Part shown: positions 60,861 to 64,000 of the stretch, one piece after another
Layout: each line of letters starts with the position of its first letter
How positions within the stretch are numbered: the stretch's first letter is position 1
NCBI RefSeq assembly: GCF_047511655.1
Contig: NC_133398.1
Span: forward strand, 38,755,638 to 38,819,637
Length of the DNA stretch: 64,000 nt
DNA from: Castor canadensis
Lineage: Eukaryota; Chordata; Mammalia; Rodentia; Castoridae
Reading direction: 5' to 3'
The notes under the pieces: model-generated
Told to the model about the DNA's origin: nothing
Seen by the model: the letters and a program-made list of their open reading frames with translations, nothing else
Databases searched by the model: none
Position numbers and translations under genes: made by a program

Positions 60861-63484
60861 AGGGAAAGAGTCAAATTAATAAAATCAGAGATAAAAGAGG
60901 GATATTACAATAGACACCAATGAAATTCAAATGATCATACAGGAATATTTTGAAAATCTATACTCCAGCAAACTGGAAAATCAAGAAGAAATAGAAAAAT
61001 TTCTTGATACATTAAACCCATCAAAATTGAACCAAGAGGACATTAACATCTGAAACAGATCTATAACAAGTAATAAGATTGAGAGAGTTATAAAGAACCT
61101 CCCAGCAAAGAAAAGCCCAGGTCCAAATGAATTTACTGCTGAATTTACCAGACCTTTAAAGAAGAACTCGCACCAAAAATATACCACTGCTCCTCAAATT
61201 ATTCCATAAAATATGAAAGGAAGGAATACTACTAATCTCATTCTAGTATTACCCTAATAACACAACCGGGCAAAGACATATTAAAAAAAAAATTATAGGC
61301 CAATATCCCTGATGAACATAGATGCAAAAATCCTCAATAAAATACTTGCTAACAGAATCCAACAACACAATAAAAAGGCCATATACCAAGATAGAGTAGG
61401 TTTCATCTCAAAGATGTAAGGATGGTACAACATATGCAAATCAATAAACACATAAACAGAATCAAGGACAAAAACCACATCATCATCTCAATAGATGCAG
61501 AAAAAGCCTTTGACAAAATTCAATGTCCTTTCATGATAAAAGCTCTGAATAAACCAGGAATAGAAGGAACATTCCTCAACATTATATGACAAACCTATAG
61601 CCAACATCATACAAATGGGGAAAAACTGAAACCATATCCTCTAAAGTCAGGAATGAGACAAGAGTGTCTACTCTCCCTACTCTTATTCAATATGGTACTG
61701 GAATTCCTAGCCAGAGCAGTAAGACAGGAGAAAGAAATAAAAGGAATTCAAATAGGGAAGAAAGAAATCAAATTATCTTGTTTGCAGATAATATGATCTT
61801 ATACCTGAAAGACCCCAAAAACACTATCAAAAAACTCTTAGATCTCATAAACACGTTCAACAAAGTAGCAGGATACAAAATCAACACAAAAAAAACCCCA
61901 AAACAGTAGCATTTCTATATACAAACAATGAACAGTCTGAGAAAGAAATCAGGGACACAATACCATTCATGATAGAATCAAAAATTTAAAATTAAAAATT
62001 TAGTGAAGGAAAGGACCTATACAAAGAAAACTATAAATCACTAAAGAAAGAAATCAACAAAGGCATCAGAAGATGGAAGTACATCACATGTTCATGGATT
62101 GACAAAATCAATATTGCAAAAATGGCTAAGCTACCAAAAGCAATCTATAGGTTCAATGCAATCCCCATCAAAATTCCAATGACATTATTCTTCACACAGA
62201 TAGAAAAATCAGTCCTAAAGTTCATATAGAGGCACAAAAGACCTCAAAAATAGCCAAAGCAATTCTAAGCAAAAAGAGCAACACTGGAGGTATCACTTCA
62301 AATTATACTATAGAGCCATAGTAATAAAAACAGCATGGTACTGGCACAAAAACAAGCCTAAGGAACCAACCAATGGAACAGAATAGAAGACCCAGACACA
62401 AACCCATACAGCCATTTGATTTTCAACAAAGGAGTCCAAAACAAATGGTGCTGGGAAAACTGGATGTCCACCTGCATCTAGGAGAAACTAGATCCCAGTG
62501 TCTCACCTCGCACTAGTATAAACTCAAAGTGGATCAACGATCTTAATGTAATACCTGAATCTGTGAAACTACTATAGGAAAGAATAGGGAATACACTGGA
62601 ATATATGGGCATAGGTAATAATAGGTAATAATAGAACTCTAATAGCTCAACATTTAAGAGAGAGTATTGACAAATGGAATTGTATGAAACCGAAAAGCTT
62701 CTGGACAACAGTCAATAGATTGTCAATAGTCACAGTCAATAGTCACAAAAATAGGAGAAAATTTTTGCCAGCTATTATACATCTGACAAGAGTTGAATAA
62801 CCAGAATATACAGAGAGATCATATAACTAACCCTACAAAGAATCAACAACCCATTGAATAAATGGGCAAATGAACTGAATGGACAATTATCAAAAGAAGT
62901 ACAAATGGCCAGTAAATACATGAAGAAATGCCCAACATCCTTGGCCTTAGAGGAAATGCAAATCAAAACAACATTGAGATTTCACCTCACTCCAGCCAAA
63001 ATGGCTGTCATCAGGAACACAAACAACAATTGCTGGTGAGGATATGGGGAAAAGGAACTCTTATCCACTGTTGATCAGAATGTAAATTAGTGCAACCACT
63101 ATGGAAAATAGCATGGAGATACTCAAAAAAACTAAAAATAGACCTGTTATATGATCCACTGATACCTCTCCTGGGCATATACCCAAAGGAATGTAAGCCA
63201 GGATGCAATAGTGACTTGCACACCCATGTTTATTGCAGCACTATTCACAAAAGCCAAGATTTGGAAATAGTCCAGATGCCTTACAACTGATAAATGGATT
63301 AAGAAAATGTGGTATATGGAGTATTATTCAGCCATAAAGAAGAATGAAATTATGTTGTTTGCAGACAAATGCATGGAACTGGAAATCATCACATTAAGCA
63401 AAGTAAGCAAGACTCAGAAGGACAAGGGTCACATGTTTTCTTTCATATGTGGAAATTAGACCTATAAGATAAATGAATACATAA

Positions 63485-63485
<1 letters not shown>

Positions 63486-63540
<55 letters not shown>
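63486..63540. repeat. (CA)n microsatellite in L1 3' UTR
   Basis: About 26 ACAC units, near-perfect. Confidence 0.97.
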
Positions 63541-63542
<2 letters not shown>

Positions 63543-63979
63543 ACTGTCCAGGGGTGGGTACCACTAGAAAGGAGGAGGGAAATAGAGAGAGTGAAGGAGG
63601 ACTAATATGGTGGATGTACTTTGTGTATGTAAATGAAAATAAAGTAATGAAACCTGTTGAAATTGTTCTAAGAAGCCAGGTAGGGAGATGCAGAGGATAG
63701 ATGAAGAAGAATGATGGAGGGAGTAACTCTAATTAAGATATATTGTGAGCACATATGTGAATGTCACAATGTATCCCCCTGTACAACTATTATATGCTAA
63801 TAAATTGAAAGAAAAGTGATTTTTCTATTAATGCAATGTTAGTACAGAATTCAGAATGCAGGAAAAGGGATTCGAGCCTTCTCCACGCCTCCCTGGAACT
63901 CCAGTGGGATGGACGCCAACTCAATGGACTCCTTGACAGATAAAGCTGAAGGCAAGGCAGCATAAGGTTTACTTTTTAT

Positions 63980-64000
63980 TATTTTTTTTTGGAGGTACTG
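63980..64000 (-). mobile_element. SINE cut by the window edge
   Basis: 'ttttttttggaggtactg' at the end of the window is the usual antisense start of the tRNA-like SINE. Confidence 0.7.

Larger units (their letters stand above)
60475..63825 (+). mobile_element. 5'-truncated, inactive L1 (LINE-1), ORF2 part and 3' UTR
   Basis: Starts inside ORF2: 'aagagggaagtttattgcca' and 'gatgcacctcaaactcttag' are conserved ORF2 words. The reverse-transcriptase region is recognisable at about 61290-61910, including [13 protein letters not shown]-like and [19 protein letters not shown]-like segments. Many stops and shifts break the frame. The catalytic FADD motif reads FADN at 61781-61792, so the enzyme would be dead. 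A pure (AAG)n tract lies at 60784-60859. The 3' end passes 'ggaactggaaatcatcacat', a (CA)n in the 3' UTR and 'gctaataaattgaaagaaaa'. Confidence 0.93.
51992..64000 (-). other. DNAI1: DNAI1 intron 1 (3' part)
   Basis: The remaining 12 kb contains no second exon candidate. I searched it for the first coding exon and did not find one. It is filled with SINEs, an LTR relic, L2 and MIR pieces, a 3.3-kb L1 and one complex repeat-free block (54170-54510). Confidence 0.75.

Noticed and set aside
61664-61909. Protein gene with a reverse-transcriptase fragment
   Set aside because: It is one surviving frame of a broken L1 ORF2.
53281-64000. DNAI1 coding exon 1
   Set aside because: No segment encoding a start Met and a KAPHKQ-like sequence ending at a donor in phase 0 was found; it should lie off the right edge.

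Overview
This is mammalian nuclear DNA. Long introns, GT-AG splicing, one CpG island, dense SINEs, and MIR, L2, L1 and LTR relics leave no doubt of that. The commonest SINE is a tRNA-like unit with the core 'ggctcaagtggtagagtgcctg', often fused behind a B1/7SL-like or B1-unlike leader, with ID-type and B1-type copies mixed in. That mixture points to a rodent, most likely of the beaver/kangaroo-rat group (Castorimorpha). The species call is an inference from repeat style only.

Two protein genes can be read, placed tail to tail. ENHO (adropin, energy-homeostasis peptide) is on the + strand. It has a CpG-island promoter and non-coding exon 1 near 9.0-9.53 kb, a 1.0 kb intron, and a second exon from 10542 holding the whole 76-codon CDS (10709-10939), with a poly(A) signal at 11334-11339. 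DNAI1 (axonemal outer-arm dynein intermediate chain 1) is on the - strand. Nineteen coding exons, from the stop codon at 11637 to an 11-codon exon at 51959-51991, join without a frame error into 686 codons plus stop. Only the first coding exon (about 16 residues in the human protein, from memory), the promoter and the 5' end of intron 1 lie off the right edge. The poly(A) signals of the two genes are about 95 bp apart. The same order (DNAI1 converging on ENHO) is known in human 9p13.

By region: 1-8.88 kb is intergenic with SINEs, MIR and simple repeats. 8.89-11.36 kb is ENHO. 11.4-52 kb is the DNAI1 body. 52-64 kb is DNAI1 intron 1, with an LTR relic, many SINEs and a 5'-truncated L1 at the right end. 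The introns also hold a full-length U1 snRNA retrocopy (intron 9), a minisatellite carrying repeated forkhead-type cores (intron 15), a large (CTT)n(CT)n tract (intron 10) and several SINEs with clear target-site duplications.

The two genes do not form a pathway. DNAI1 builds the outer dynein arm of motile cilia and flagella. ENHO encodes a small secreted or membrane peptide tied to metabolism. I found no undescribed multi-gene system. The most unusual items are the forkhead-core minisatellite inside a cilia gene, a Ser48Thr change in a peptide I recall as nearly invariant, the U1 retrocopy with its antisense perfect splice donor, and a 10-bp-periodic repeat at the ENHO 5' end.
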